Positions 16,567 through 26,250 of a stretch of 64,000 nt of DNA are shown here, in pieces (position 1 is the stretch's first letter; the number at the start of each line of letters is the position of its first letter). The stretch spans positions 186,001 to 250,000 of the forward strand of contig CAWBFA010000002.1 in NCBI GenBank assembly GCA_963788055.1, given 5' to 3'. The notes beneath the pieces are model-generated. The model saw only the letters and a list, made by a program, of their open reading frames with translations, had not been told where the DNA came from and ran no database searches. Origin of the DNA: JACCTU01 sp963788055 (GTDB taxonomy: Bacteria > Actinomycetota > Thermoleophilia > Gaiellales > Gaiellaceae). A program made the position numbers and the translations under genes.

Positions 16567-17796
16567 GCCGGAGCCTCCGCTGGCTCGCCGGGTCGTCGAC
16601 GAAGCTTCCGTCGTATGTTCCAGACGTAGACGACGAGCACGTCGGCGCCGATGAAGAGCAGGACGAGCGCCTGGATCATCAGCGTCAGGTTCCCCGCGAG
16701 CTGGGGCGGAAAGACCTCAGGATCGAGGCTCCGCGTCGACGTGCCGTAGAGCAGTGCGCCGAACAGGAGCGCAGAGAGGCCCACGCCGATCGCCGTATTG
16801 CGGCCGAGCAGCGCTACCGCGATCCCGATGAAGCCGATTTGGGACGTCTGGATGTCGAGCGAACCGAGGCGGTATTGCCAGCCGAGGATGTCGAGCGCGC
16901 CGCCGAGGCCCGGCGAAGCAGCCGGCGATCGCCATCGCGAGGAAGTAGTTCCTCGCCACGTTGATCCCCGCGTAGCGCGCCGCCTCCGGGTTGTAGCCGA
17001 CTGCGCGCACCTCGTAGCCGAGCGTCGTCCGGTTGAGGATGAACCAGTAGACGACGAGTGCTGCAAGCGCGATGAAGAACCCGATGTGCAGGCCCTGCAG
17101 CTCCGCATCTCCCCACCAGACGTGCAGCTTCACCGTGTGGAAGACGTCGTTCGAGATCGGCACGGACGTGTTCGCGTCGTTCTGGAGCGGTCCGCCGAGG
17201 CCGAACGCATACGTGCCGACCCAGTAGGCGATCCAGTTGAGCATGATCGTCGTGATCACCTCGTGCGCGCCGACCGTCGCCTTCAGGATTCCGGCGATCC
17301 CCGCCCAAAGGGCGCCGGCGAGCATCGCCAGGACGATCGCGAGGATCGCGTGCGGGATGCCGGGCAGGCTCCCCCACGTCGTCCCCACCCAGACCGCGGT
17401 GATCGCGCCCATCGCGTACTGGCCCTGTCCTCCGATGTTGAACATCCCGCAGCGGAACGCGAACGCGACTGCGAGCCCCGTCAGGATCAGGGGCGTCGTA
17501 ACGAGCAGCGTCTGCTGGAGGTTGAATTCGGCGGCGACCCGCTCGTCTCCCGAGACCCAGGGGAAGAACCAGTTCAGTCCGGTGCCATCGAAGATTCCCT
17601 TGTAGGTCGAGATCGGATTGTGGCCGGTGGCCGCGACGACGATCCCGCCGATGAAGAACGCGAAGATCGTCGTGATGACCGGGGTGATGATGCCACCCGC
17701 GCGCTGGTAGAAGGCCATCCGGGCGGCCGTGCTCGGCGCGTAGTCGCCGCCGCTCGGCTGCTGCGGGACCTGCGACTCGGGCGGCGTCGCGCTCAA
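16563..17796 (-). CDS. ABC transporter permease, BMP-type importer (NupP-like), frameshifted in this sequence
   Basis: The second membrane subunit of the BMP importer. The first frame from TTG 17796 gives FRCGMFNIGGQGQYAMGA near residue 114, AHEVITTIMLNWIA and EVRAVGYNPEAARYAGI. After IAGCFAG the reading jumps to another frame continuing LGGALDILGWQYRLG to a normal end with RRKLRRRPGEP. One extra C near 16909-16911 accounts for it; removing it restores a single protein of about 410 residues. TTG 17796 overlaps the ATPase stop (TTGA). The flanking sequence shows no other decay, so sequencing error is likely. Confidence 0.85.
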
Positions 17797-19325
17797 GCGG
17801 CCGCCTCGCGGGTGCCTCCGACCATCGCGAATCCCAGCTCCTCCTGCGTTGCGGTCGGCGGGTACTCGCCGACGATCTGCCCCTCGTAGACGACGAGGAT
17901 GCGGTCGGAGAGCGAGAGAATCTCCTCGAGCTCGAACGAGACGAGGAGGATCGCACGGCCTTCGTCACGCTCCTCGATCAGGCGGCGGTGGACGAACTCG
18001 ATCGCACCCACGTCGAGGCCGCGCGTCGGCTGCGCGGCGACGAGCACCTTCGGATCTCGCTCGACCTCCCGCGCGAGGACAACCTTCTGCTGGTTACCGC
18101 CCGAGAGCGCAGCGGCGCGCGTCTGCGGGCCGCCACCACGCACGTCGTACGCGCTTGAGCAGCCCGCGTGCACGCTCGATCATCCGACCGTGGGCTGAGC
18201 CAGCCCCAGCGCGAAACCGGCGGCTCGCGGTAGGCGTAGAGCGAAAGGTTCTCGGCAAGGCTGAACTCGAGCACGAGCCCTCGTCGCTGCCGATCCTCGG
18301 GGATGTGGCCGATGCCTTCGTCGAGGTGCTCTCGTGCGCCCGTGCCGTCAGAGTCCTCTCCTGCGACGACTACACGGCCCGAGTCGGGACGACGAAGCCC
18401 GGTGATCGCATCGATCAGCTCGGTCTGACCGTTGCCGTCCACCCCTGCGATCCCGACGATCTCGTCGACTCGGACGTCGAAACGAGACGTCTTTGACGGC
18501 GAGGAGCCCGCGGTCGTCGAGGACCGACAGATTCTGGACGGACAGCATCGGCTCGCCTGGATTCGCCGGCTTCTTGTCCACGCGCAGGAGCACCTCACGG
18601 CCGACCATCATCGTCGCGAGCCCTTCCTCGGTTGCACCCTCGCGTGGGACGGTCTCGACCACCTTGCCGCGACGGAGCGTCGTGATTCGGTCGGAGATCT
18701 GGAGCACCTCGTCGAGCTTGTGGCTGATGAAGATGACCGCCATCCCCTCACGGGTGAGCGTCTTGAGGATCTCGAAGAGCTCCCTCGCCTCCTGCGGCGT
18801 CAGGACCCCAGTCGGCTCGTCGAGGATCAGGATGTCCGCGCTGCGGTAGAGCGCCTTGAGGATCTCGACCCGCTGCTGCGTGCCCACGGAGAGGCTTTGG
18901 ATCAGGGCGTGCGGGTCGATCGAGAACTTGAAGCTCCGCGCGAGCTCGCCGACGCGCTGCTCGGCCTTCGCGTAGTCGAGGAGAACCCCGTCGCGCCGCG
19001 GCTCCTCGCCGAGAACGATGTTCTCGGCCACGGTCATCACCGGGATCAGCATGAAGTGCTGATGGACCATCCCGATGCCGTACGCGATCGCGTCCCGCGG
19101 CGACTCCATCGTCACCGGCTTCCCCTTCACGAAGATCTCCCCCTCGTCGGGCGTGTAGAGCCCGTAGAGGATGTTCATCAGTGTCGACTTGCCTGCGCCG
19201 TTCTCGCCGAGGAGGGCATGCACCTCACCGCGGCGGAGGTCGAAGTCGACCGCATCGTTCGCGACGATGCCCGGGAAGCGCTTCGTGATGCCGCGCATCT
19301 CCAGGACGGGGGTCTCGGACGCCAA
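17793..19325 (-). CDS. ABC transporter ATP-binding protein, BMP-type importer (NupO-like), frameshifted in this sequence
   Basis: A double-ATPase subunit of about 510 residues once repaired. The N-terminal domain has LLGENGAGKSTL, SVGTQQRVEILKAL and LDEPTGVLTPQ; the second has IAGVDGNGQTELI, LSGGNQQKVVLAREVE and a degenerate AAQPTRGLDVGA. Three single extra bases break it, near 18480-18482, 18184-18185 and 18150-18153; together they bring the reading back into the original frame, so the C-terminus is intact. TTG 19325 start. It lies downstream of the BMP lipoprotein gene, behind a strong hairpin. Confidence 0.85.
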
Positions 19326-19348
19326 CTCGGGGCGATTCTAAGCAGATC

Positions 19349-19382
19349 GATAGGGGCGGGCCACAGAGAGCCCGCCCCTATC
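19349..19382 (-). terminator. Strong hairpin after the BMP lipoprotein gene
   Basis: A perfect 13-bp inverted repeat (19349-19361 with 19370-19382) with an 8-base loop lies 10 bases after the lipoprotein stop and 23 bases before the ATPase start. It has no long T-run on either strand. Such structures between binding-protein and transporter genes usually protect the upstream mRNA or partly terminate transcription, so that more binding protein than transporter is made. That function is inferred. Confidence 0.65.
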
Positions 19383-19392
19383 CGAGCCGGTC

Positions 19393-20463
19393 TTACAGGG
19401 CTGACTTCGGCGTGATGTCGCCTGCGATGATCTGCTGCTTCAGCTCATCGACCTTGTCGAGGATGTCCTGGGTCACCTTGTCGGAGGTCGTCCCGAGCGC
19501 GACCCCCTCGTTCTCGAGGTTGAACAACGCGTCCGTGCCGCCCTTCCAGGTGCCCTCCTGGACGCGCTTGACGGTTTCGAAGACCGCCACGTCGACGCGC
19601 TTGACCGCGCTCGTGAGGATGTGCGGGCCGAGGTCGGACTGGTCCTTGTCGACCCCGATGCCCCACTTGCCCTTCTCCTTCGCCGCGTCGAGGGCGCCGA
19701 GGCCACAGCCTCCGGCGACCTGGAACACGGCCTGCGAGCCCTGCGCGATCTGGTTCAGCGCGATCTCCTTGCACTTGTCCTGCGCGACGAAGTCCTGCGA
19801 GAACCCGATGAGCACCTTGATGCCCGGGTTGCAGGCCTTCGCGCCGTCCTGGTAGCCCGCGATGAAGATGCTCACCGTCGGGATGTCCAGGCCGCCGACC
19901 GCCGAGATCACCTGCTGGCCGCCCTTCGCCTTCGCCATCATCGCGGCCATGCAGCCGATCAGGTAGCTGTTCTCGTTCGTCGCGAACGTCAGGCCCTGCA
20001 CGTTCGGCGGGGTCATGACGTCCTTCGCCGCGTCCGTGAACGGCGGCGCCATCACCGAGTAGTCGATGATCGAGAAGTTCTCGTCCGGGAACTTCCGCGC
20101 GACCGTGTTGACGCCGTCCGCGAGCAGGAAGCCGACGCCGATCGAGACGTCGTACCCCTGCCGCGCGAGCGACGACAGGTTCGGCACGTAGTCACCGGCC
20201 GCCCGAGATTCGATCGCCCGGGTGTCTGCACCGAGGTCGGCCTTCGCCTCGTTCAGCCCTTCGAGTGCCGACTGGTTGAACGACTTGTCGTTGAAGCGGC
20301 CGACGTCGCTGACGAGACCGGCCGTGACGGCTTCGGCCTGTGTCTCCGTGGTCGCCGCGGCACCTCCATCGTCGTCGTCGCCTCCACAGGCGGCCGCGCC
20401 CATCGCCAGCAGCAGCGCTGCAAGCACCGTGAGCACCGACAACCAAGTACGCCTACTCCTCAC
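19393..20463 (-). CDS. BMP family ABC transporter substrate-binding lipoprotein
   Basis: A 356-residue exported lipoprotein. The basic N-terminus MRSRRTW, a hydrophobic stretch and the lipobox MGAAAC with Cys 26 predict lipid anchoring, followed by an acidic low-complexity linker (DDDDGG). The mature part shows SDVGRFNDKSFNQSALEGL and IGVGFLLADGVNTVA, typical of the PnrA/BMP family that binds purine nucleosides or related sugars, and GIGVDKDQSDLG near the end. GTG 20463 is preceded by GAGGAGGG. It is the first gene of the importer and fixes the ligand type of the following permeases. Confidence 0.93.
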   Translation of the reverse strand: MRSRRTWLSVLTVLAALLLAMGAAACGGDDDDGGAAATTETQAEAVTAGLVSDVGRFNDKSFNQSALEGLNEAKADLGADTRAIESRAAGDYVPNLSSLARQGYDVSIGVGFLLADGVNTVARKFPDENFSIIDYSVMAPPFTDAAKDVMTPPNVQGLTFATNENSYLIGCMAAMMAKAKGGQQVISAVGGLDIPTVSIFIAGYQDGAKACNPGIKVLIGFSQDFVAQDKCKEIALNQIAQGSQAVFQVAGGCGLGALDAAKEKGKWGIGVDKDQSDLGPHILTSAVKRVDVAVFETVKRVQEGTWKGGTDALFNLENEGVALGTTSDKVTQDILDKVDELKQQIIAGDITPKSAL

Positions 20464-20541
20464 TAGCCCTCCTCGTTCGTCTCCCTTGTGAACCCGGGCG
20501 CGATCCTAAAGCGTCGAAGCCCTGGAAGCTACGGGAGGCGG

Positions 20542-22707
20542 CTACTGGCTTAACGCAGACGTAACGCGCTGGAGGTCGCCCTCTGCGATCAGCACCCTCC
20601 GCGGCTTGGAGCCTTCGTAGCCCGAGATGATCCCACGCCGCTCCAGCATGTCGATCAGCCGGCCGGCCCGCGTGTAGCCGACCCGCAGACGCCGTTGGAG
20701 GAGGCTCGTGGAGGCGGTCTGGGCCTGGACGACGATCTCGATCGCGCGGTCGAGGAGCACGTCCTCGTCGGGGTCGAAGCCGTCCTCGTCGTCGACCTCG
20801 ACCTGCACGTCGTGCGCCTCCAGAAGCGACTCGTCGAGCTCCTGCTCGCGCTGGGCGCGGCACTGCTCGACGACGAGCGTCACCTCTTCCTCGGTCACGA
20901 ACGCGCCCTGGACGCGCTGGAGCCGCGAGGTGCCGAGCGGCTTGAAGAGCATGTCGCCCTGGCCGAGCAGGCTCTCCGCGCCGTTCGCGTCGAGGATCAC
21001 GCGCGAGTCGGTCTGGCTCGAGACGGCGAACGCGATCCGCGAGGGGACGTTCGCCTTGATCATCCCGGTGATCACGTCGACGGACGGGCGCTGCGTCGCG
21101 AGCACGAGGTGGATCCCGACCGCGCGCGACTTCTGCGCGAGCCGGATGATCGCGTCCTCGACCTCCTGCGGGCTCGTCATCATCAGGTCGGCGAGCTCGT
21201 CGATCACGACGAGCAGGTACGGGAACGGCTGCTCGCCGCGGGCCTTCAGCGCGCGGTTCGCCTCGGGCAGGCTGCGAGCCCGGACGATGCTCAGCTTCTC
21301 GTACCTGCGCTCCATCTCCGCCACGACGTTGATCAGCGCGGCGCTCGCCTGCTTCGGGTTCGAGACGACCGGCGTCAGCAGGTGCGGGATCGACTCGTAG
21401 AACCCGAGCTCGATCCGCTTCGGGTCGATCAGGATCATCCGGACGTCGTCGGGCGTCGCGCGCAGCAGGATCGAGGTGAGGATCGTGTTGATGCAGCCCG
21501 ACTTGCCCGAGCCGGTCGTGCCGGCGATCAGGATGTGCGGCATGCGCGCGAGGTCGGTCCAGACGGAGCTGCCGGAGATGTCCTTGCCGAGCCAGACCGA
21601 GAGCGGGCTCGCGGTCGCGGGCAGGTCGTCGAAGATGTCGCCGAGCGTGACGATGTTCGGGCTCAGGTTGGGGACCTCGACGCCGACGGCCTGTTTCCCC
21701 GGGATCGGCGCGAGGATGCGGATCTCCGTCGTCGCGAGCGCGTAGCTCAGGTCGTCCTTGAGCGCCGCGACCTTCGAGACCTTCGTGCCGGGCGCGAGCT
21801 GGAGCTCGTAGCGTGTGACGCGGGGACCGGCGATCTGGCCCACGATCGTCGCGTCGACGCCGAAGTTGGCCAGCGTCAGGACGAGTGCGTCGGCGATGCG
21901 CGTGTCGGACTTGGCAGGGGTCTTGGCCGGCGACGAGCGACGCAGGAGCGTTCGGTCCGGCAGCTCGTAGTCGCTGTGAGACTCGAGCGTGTCCTCGAAG
22001 ATCGCCGGAACGCCGATCTCGGTCTCGTCCTCGCTGAGGTCGTGGACGAGCAGGGGCGCCTCGCCGATGACGTCCGGGTAGTCGTGCACTGCATCGACGG
22101 GCGGCTCGTGCCGCTCGACCGCAGTCTTCGGAGTCGGGGTCGGAAGCGCAATCGTCGTCGTGCGCGGCCGGCTCCGTGCGGCGCTCCTGACGGCGTGGCC
22201 GGACCGGCGCAGGAGCGCTCCGGCCGATGCACCCGTGAGCAGCAGCCCGCCCACGACGAGTGTCGTCACGCCGACGATCGTCGCGCCGGTCACCCCGAGG
22301 AGCGTGCCGACGGTCCCCCCGAGCGCGCGGCCCACGAGCCCACCGTGGTCGGCGCCCAGGGCGAGCAGCAGCCCGAGCGACAGGACGATCAGGCCGGTGC
22401 GGAACGGGCGCACGTCGACGAGCTCGCTGCGCGAGACCATCAGCAGACCGAGCACGAAGAGTGCAAGCGGAGCGACGTACGCGGCCGCGCCGATCGCGCC
22501 GCGAAAGCCGTCCTCGACGGGGCCACCGACGACCCCTCCCTCCCAGCCAAACCAGAACAGCGTCGCGAGGAAGATCCCCGCGGCCGCGAGGACGAGGCCC
22601 CACAGCTCGGGATGGTGGTGCCCACGCTGGCTCTTCTTGCCCCTGCGCTTCTTGACGCGCGAGGGAACGCGGGGGCGCAGGGGACTCTTACGCTTCTTGC
22701 GCGCCAT
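20542..22707 (-). CDS. ftsK: DNA translocase FtsK/SpoIIIE
   Basis: A 721-residue septal DNA pump from ATG 22707. It has a very basic start (MARKKRKSPLRPRVPSR), about four transmembrane helices between residues 35 and 175, an acidic linker, then the motor: AGPRVTRYELQLAPG (alpha domain), AGTTGSGKSGCIN (Walker A) near 385, LIDPKRIEL, LVVIDELADLMM (Walker B), ATQRPSVDVITG. It ends with a winged-helix gamma domain (LLQRRLRVGYTRAGRLIDMLE) that reads oriented polar DNA sequences. It is the last gene of the M16-dapB-dapA-rnj string. Confidence 0.96.
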   Translation of the reverse strand: MARKKRKSPLRPRVPSRVKKRRGKKSQRGHHHPELWGLVLAAAGIFLATLFWFGWEGGVVGGPVEDGFRGAIGAAAYVAPLALFVLGLLMVSRSELVDVRPFRTGLIVLSLGLLLALGADHGGLVGRALGGTVGTLLGVTGATIVGVTTLVVGGLLLTGASAGALLRRSGHAVRSAARSRPRTTTIALPTPTPKTAVERHEPPVDAVHDYPDVIGEAPLLVHDLSEDETEIGVPAIFEDTLESHSDYELPDRTLLRRSSPAKTPAKSDTRIADALVLTLANFGVDATIVGQIAGPRVTRYELQLAPGTKVSKVAALKDDLSYALATTEIRILAPIPGKQAVGVEVPNLSPNIVTLGDIFDDLPATASPLSVWLGKDISGSSVWTDLARMPHILIAGTTGSGKSGCINTILTSILLRATPDDVRMILIDPKRIELGFYESIPHLLTPVVSNPKQASAALINVVAEMERRYEKLSIVRARSLPEANRALKARGEQPFPYLLVVIDELADLMMTSPQEVEDAIIRLAQKSRAVGIHLVLATQRPSVDVITGMIKANVPSRIAFAVSSQTDSRVILDANGAESLLGQGDMLFKPLGTSRLQRVQGAFVTEEEVTLVVEQCRAQREQELDESLLEAHDVQVEVDDEDGFDPDEDVLLDRAIEIVVQAQTASTSLLQRRLRVGYTRAGRLIDMLERRGIISGYEGSKPRRVLIAEGDLQRVTSALSQ

Positions 22708-22730
22708 GGGCGCGGATTCGACGCACCGCG

Positions 22731-23063
22731 CTACTCCCCTCCGAGCCACTCGAGGATGGCCGCGCGGGAGAAGCGCCACTCCTCCCCGAGTTTCCGTCCC
22801 GGAAGGTCGCCCTGCTCGGCCAGGGCTTGAACGGACTCCACGTCGAGCGCGAGGAGCGTTGCAAGCTGCTCGAGCGTCAGCACCTCCAGCTCCTGGACCG
22901 GCGTGAACTCGTGCCGGCCGACGGGCGCGCCCTTGAGCGCGTCGATCCCGCTCGGTGACTCGAGATGCGTGGCGAGGAGTTCGGCGACGATCCTTCCCTT
23001 GGACGTCCCCAGGCGCGAGGCCGCGCGGTCGAGGCGCTCCGCCTCGGCGCGGGGAAGCCGCAC
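22731..23063 (-). CDS. Small protein with ribbon-helix-helix-like start and excisionase-like HTH end
   Basis: A 110-residue protein. Residues 1-30 (RLPRAEAERLDRAASRLGTSKGRIV) resemble a ribbon-helix-helix DNA-binding segment, and residues 60-108 (LTLEQLATLLALDVESVQALAEQGDLPG followed by EEWRF) resemble the MerR/excisionase-type helix-turn-helix found in HTH_17 proteins. The first usable start is GTG 23063, though family-like residues (ALFV) continue upstream of it to a stop, so a non-standard start is possible. It lies between ftsK and a hypothetical gene on the same strand. Function unknown; a chromosome-related regulator is a guess from position. Confidence 0.6.
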   Translation of the reverse strand: MRLPRAEAERLDRAASRLGTSKGRIVAELLATHLESPSGIDALKGAPVGRHEFTPVQELEVLTLEQLATLLALDVESVQALAEQGDLPGRKLGEEWRFSRAAILEWLGGE

Positions 23064-23111
23064 GAAGAGCGCGGCGCGGTCGGGTGCTAGCTCGTTGATA
23101 TCAGCAGGATA

Positions 23112-23666
23112 TCACGCCGCGAGGGCGCGGAGATCCTCGAGCGCGTGACCCAGGAGGTTCTCCCTGAGGTCGAACAGGCCCGCCCAGAGACTCGACGGGT
23201 CGATCTCGCTGTGCCACTGGGCGGCGCTCGACAGGCCCTCGAGCGCGCGCACGAGCACGGCCAGCTCGAGGTAGACCTGTGCGACGCGCGCGGGCGAGGC
23301 GTGCACCCCGGCCCGCTGCAGGACCGGCTGCCAGTCGAGCAGCTCCGCGTGCGTCGGCTCGGAGTACCAGGACCGTCCCTCCGCGCGATCCGCCTCGAGC
23401 TCGACCAGGTAGCGCGCGAGCGGCTCCTCGAGGCCCGCGAGCGCGGTCTCGACCCGCTCCGCTGCGCGCTGCAGCGCCGCCTCACGCCGGCCGGGCGTGC
23501 AAGGCTCGGCGTCGCCGCGCGCCCAGCGTTCGAGCAGGCGGCAGAACGCAAGGCCGGAGACTTCCGCCGCCGCGAGCTGGCCGATCACCCGCTGCGCCAG
23601 CGAGGCGGTGCAGGCGTGCTCCGCGATCACGTCGGCCCATCCGGGACGCCGGGCGACGACGCTCAT
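23112..23666 (-). CDS. Hypothetical alpha-helical protein
   Basis: A 184-residue soluble protein from ATG 23666, which overlaps the rnj stop as ATGA. It is rich in Ala, Leu, Glu and Arg, is almost wholly helical in appearance, and has no signal peptide or membrane segment. No metal or catalytic motif stands out. Its coupling to rnj suggests synthesis in step with RNase J, but nothing in the sequence shows a link to RNA. I do not recognise the family. Confidence 0.6.
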   Translation of the reverse strand: MSVVARRPGWADVIAEHACTASLAQRVIGQLAAAEVSGLAFCRLLERWARGDAEPCTPGRREAALQRAAERVETALAGLEEPLARYLVELEADRAEGRSWYSEPTHAELLDWQPVLQRAGVHASPARVAQVYLELAVLVRALEGLSSAAQWHSEIDPSSLWAGLFDLRENLLGHALEDLRALAA

Positions 23667-25303
23667 ACCTCGACCACCACCGGAAGGATCAACGGGCGCC
23701 GTTTCGTCCGGTCGTAGATGAGCTGCCCGACCGCGTCGTGCAGGTGCTCCTGGATCAGCTTGATCTCTTCGGTGTCGTTCTCGAGCAGCTCTTGCAGGAC
23801 CCGGGCAGCCTCGTCGCGCGTCTCTTCGAGCACCGGGCCTGTCTCCGGAAAGCCGCGTGCGATCAGCTCGGGACGTGCGGCCGACGCATCGCCGTTGACG
23901 GTCGCGACGATGATCAGCACGCCGTCTTCCGAGAGGCGTCGCCGGTCGCGGAGCGCGACGTCGCTCAGGTCCCCCACGCTCAGCCCGTCGACGAACGTCA
24001 CGCCCGACTCGATTCGCTCCACCTCGCGCACGCCTTCCCGCGAAAGCTCGATCACGGAGCCGTTCTCCGCCATCACGATCGCGTTCGCGGGCACACCCGC
24101 CTCGCGCCCGAGCTTTGCATGCGCGGCGAGCATCCGGAACTCGCCGTGCACCGGCATCAGCGCCTTCGGGCGGAGCAGGCCGATCACGGTGCGGATCTCC
24201 TCCTCGCACGCATGGCCGGACACGTGGACCGGCGCGATCTCCTGGTGCAGCACCTCCGCACCGATCTTCGCGAGCCGGTTGATCGAGTCGTGCACGCGGA
24301 GCTCGTTCCCGGGGACGGGCTTCGCAGAGATGATCACGGTATCGCCGGGCTCGACCTTGACCGCCGGGTGATCGTTGTACGCGATCCGCGTCAGCGCGGA
24401 CATCGGCTCTCCCTGGCTGCCCGTCGTGACGATCATCTGCTGGTCGGGGCGCAGGTCCTCGAGCTCCTGCGGCCGGACGATCACGCCTTCCGGGACGTCC
24501 ATGTAGCCGAGGTTGCGCGCGATGTTCACGTTCTTGCGCATCGAGCGCCCGACGATCGCCACCTTGCGGTTCGTCTGGATCGCGACGTCGATCGCCTGCT
24601 GCACGCGATGCACGTTCGACGCGAACGACGTGACGAAGATCCTTCCCTTGCGCAGCGGGATGATCTGCCGGAAGGCCTCGCCGACGACCCGCTCCGACTG
24701 CGTGAACCCCGGCCGCTCCGCGTTCGTCGAGTCGCCGAGGACGAGGTCGACGCCGCGGTTGCCGAGCTCGGCGAGCTTGCCGACGTCGGTGCGCATCCCG
24801 TCGACGGGCGTGTGGTCGAGCTTGTAGTCGCTCGTGTGGACGATCAGGCCGGCGGGCGTCTCGAGCACGACGGCGACGTTGTCCGGGATCGAGTGGGCCA
24901 TGCGCACGAACTCGAGCTTGAACGGGCCGACCTCGATCGGCGGGTCGGCCGGGTCGATCTCCCGGAGCTCGGTCGAGTTCCCGAGGCCGTGCTCGTCGAG
25001 CTTGGACTTGATCAGCCCGAGCGTCAGCCGGGTCGCGAGCACCTGCGCGACCTTGATCTCGCGCAGCACGTACGGCAGCGAGCCGACGTGGTCCTCGTGA
25101 CCGTGCGTGAGCACGATCGCGCGGACGTTGACGCTTCGGAGGTAGTCGAAGTCGGGTAGCACGAGGTCGACGCCGAGGTGCTCGTCACGCGGAAACGCGA
25201 GCCCTGCGTCGACGACGACGGCCTCCCCGCGGTGCTCGTAGACGGTCATGTTCTTCCCGACCTCGCCGAGGCCGCCGAGCGGGATGATGCGGACTGGATC
25301 CAC
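23663..25303 (-). CDS. rnj: Ribonuclease J
   Basis: A 546-residue metallo-beta-lactamase/beta-CASP nuclease with 5'-exonuclease and endonuclease activity in mRNA decay and rRNA maturation. Motifs are PLGGLGEVGKNM at the start, HGHEDHVGSLPYVL near residue 76 (zinc ligands), SIPDNVA, the DSTNAERPG motif near 190, ASNVHR, TTGSQGEP near 360, VHVSGHA and LMPVHGE. The GTG at 25303 gives the usual N-terminus; dapA reads into this region for 58 bases as currently called. Together with RNase Y and PNPase in this window it completes a Gram-positive style decay set. Confidence 0.95.
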   Translation of the reverse strand: MDPVRIIPLGGLGEVGKNMTVYEHRGEAVVVDAGLAFPRDEHLGVDLVLPDFDYLRSVNVRAIVLTHGHEDHVGSLPYVLREIKVAQVLATRLTLGLIKSKLDEHGLGNSTELREIDPADPPIEVGPFKLEFVRMAHSIPDNVAVVLETPAGLIVHTSDYKLDHTPVDGMRTDVGKLAELGNRGVDLVLGDSTNAERPGFTQSERVVGEAFRQIIPLRKGRIFVTSFASNVHRVQQAIDVAIQTNRKVAIVGRSMRKNVNIARNLGYMDVPEGVIVRPQELEDLRPDQQMIVTTGSQGEPMSALTRIAYNDHPAVKVEPGDTVIISAKPVPGNELRVHDSINRLAKIGAEVLHQEIAPVHVSGHACEEEIRTVIGLLRPKALMPVHGEFRMLAAHAKLGREAGVPANAIVMAENGSVIELSREGVREVERIESGVTFVDGLSVGDLSDVALRDRRRLSEDGVLIIVATVNGDASAARPELIARGFPETGPVLEETRDEAARVLQELLENDTEEIKLIQEHLHDAVGQLIYDRTKRRPLILPVVVEV

Positions 25304-26241
25304 CTGCTGAGTGTAGGCGAGGGCTGTCCGAGGCGCGACGGCGCTGCGGCCCCGCGCGCTACGACCGGCGCAGGCTCGAGCAGCTTCAGGCGCTCGAGGC
25401 AGCCGCGCACCGCCTCGCGCTCCTCGTCCGTCGGGTCGACGAGCGGCAGCCGATGGCCGCCCACGTCGTGCCCGAGCAGGTTGAGGGCGCATTTGATCGC
25501 GATCGGGTTTCCGACCACCTTCAGCAGGTCGTACGCCGGCTCGAGCTCGCGGTCGATCGCCCGCGCCCCGTCGAGATCGCCCGAATGGGCAAGCCGCACC
25601 TGCTCCTTCACGCGTGGGCCGACCACGTGGGTGTGGACGCACACCCCGCCGAGGCCGCCGAGCTCGAGAAACGGCTGGAGGATGTTGTCGTCGCCCGCGT
25701 AGAGGTCGAGCCCGAGCTCGACGATCCGCTTCGCCTGGGAGAGGTCGTCGTTCGCCTGCTTGACCGCCCGCACGTTCGGGATCTCGGCGAGCTCGGCGAT
25801 CGTCTCCGGCTCGATGTTGATCGCGACGCGCGCCGGGATGTTGTAGACGACGATCGGCTTGTCGCTCGCCTGCGCGACCGCCTTGAAGTGCTCGACGATC
25901 CCCCGCTGCGGAGGCTTGTTGTAGTACGGGGTGACGACGAGGAAGCCGTCGACCCCGAGCTCGTGCGCCTGCTCGGTCAGGTGCACCGAGTGCGCCGTCG
26001 AGTACGTGCCGGTGCCCGCGACGACGGTCGCGCGGCCGTCGAGCTCCTCGACCGCGGTCGCGAAGAGCGACAGGCGCTCCTCGTCCGAGAGGGTCGGTGA
26101 CTCGCCGGTCGTGCCCGCGACGACGACGCCGTCGGAGCCGTTGTCGACGAGGAAGCGGCAGACCTCCCGGAACTTGTCGAAGTCGACCGCGCCGCGCGAG
26201 TCGAACGGCGTGACGACCGCGGTCAGGACCTCGCCGAGCAC
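25246..26241 (-). CDS. dapA: 4-hydroxy-tetrahydrodipicolinate synthase
   Basis: Condenses pyruvate with aspartate semialdehyde, the first committed step to DAP and lysine. TIM-barrel motifs include AVVTPF at the start, AGTTGESPTLSDEE near residue 42, TPYYNKPPQ, VYNIPAR (catalytic Tyr) near 137, and RAVKQAND (Schiff-base Lys) near 165. GTG 26241 start, 9 bases after the dapB stop. The expected end is about 295 residues; here some 36 extra Arg/Ser-rich residues follow, overlapping rnj. A single extra base near 25365 would hide a TAG at 25359-25361, so the tail may be artificial. Confidence 0.94.
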   Translation of the reverse strand: MLGEVLTAVVTPFDSRGAVDFDKFREVCRFLVDNGSDGVVVAGTTGESPTLSDEERLSLFATAVEELDGRATVVAGTGTYSTAHSVHLTEQAHELGVDGFLVVTPYYNKPPQRGIVEHFKAVAQASDKPIVVYNIPARVAINIEPETIAELAEIPNVRAVKQANDDLSQAKRIVELGLDLYAGDDNILQPFLELGGLGGVCVHTHVVGPRVKEQVRLAHSGDLDGARAIDRELEPAYDLLKVVGNPIAIKCALNLLGHDVGGHRLPLVDPTDEEREAVRGCLERLKLLEPAPVVARGAAAPSRLGQPSPTLSRWIQSASSRSAASARSGRT

Positions 26242-26250
26242 GTCGCGATT

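Noticed and set aside
20464..20541. Purine riboswitch before the BMP lipoprotein gene
   Set aside because: The space to ftsK is only 78 bases and lacks the conserved junction; nothing but a ribosome binding site is visible.
23097..23113. GATATC-AGCAG-GATATC inverted repeat near the small DNA-binding protein gene
   Set aside because: GATATC is itself palindromic and the pair is short; one isolated copy is weak evidence for an operator.
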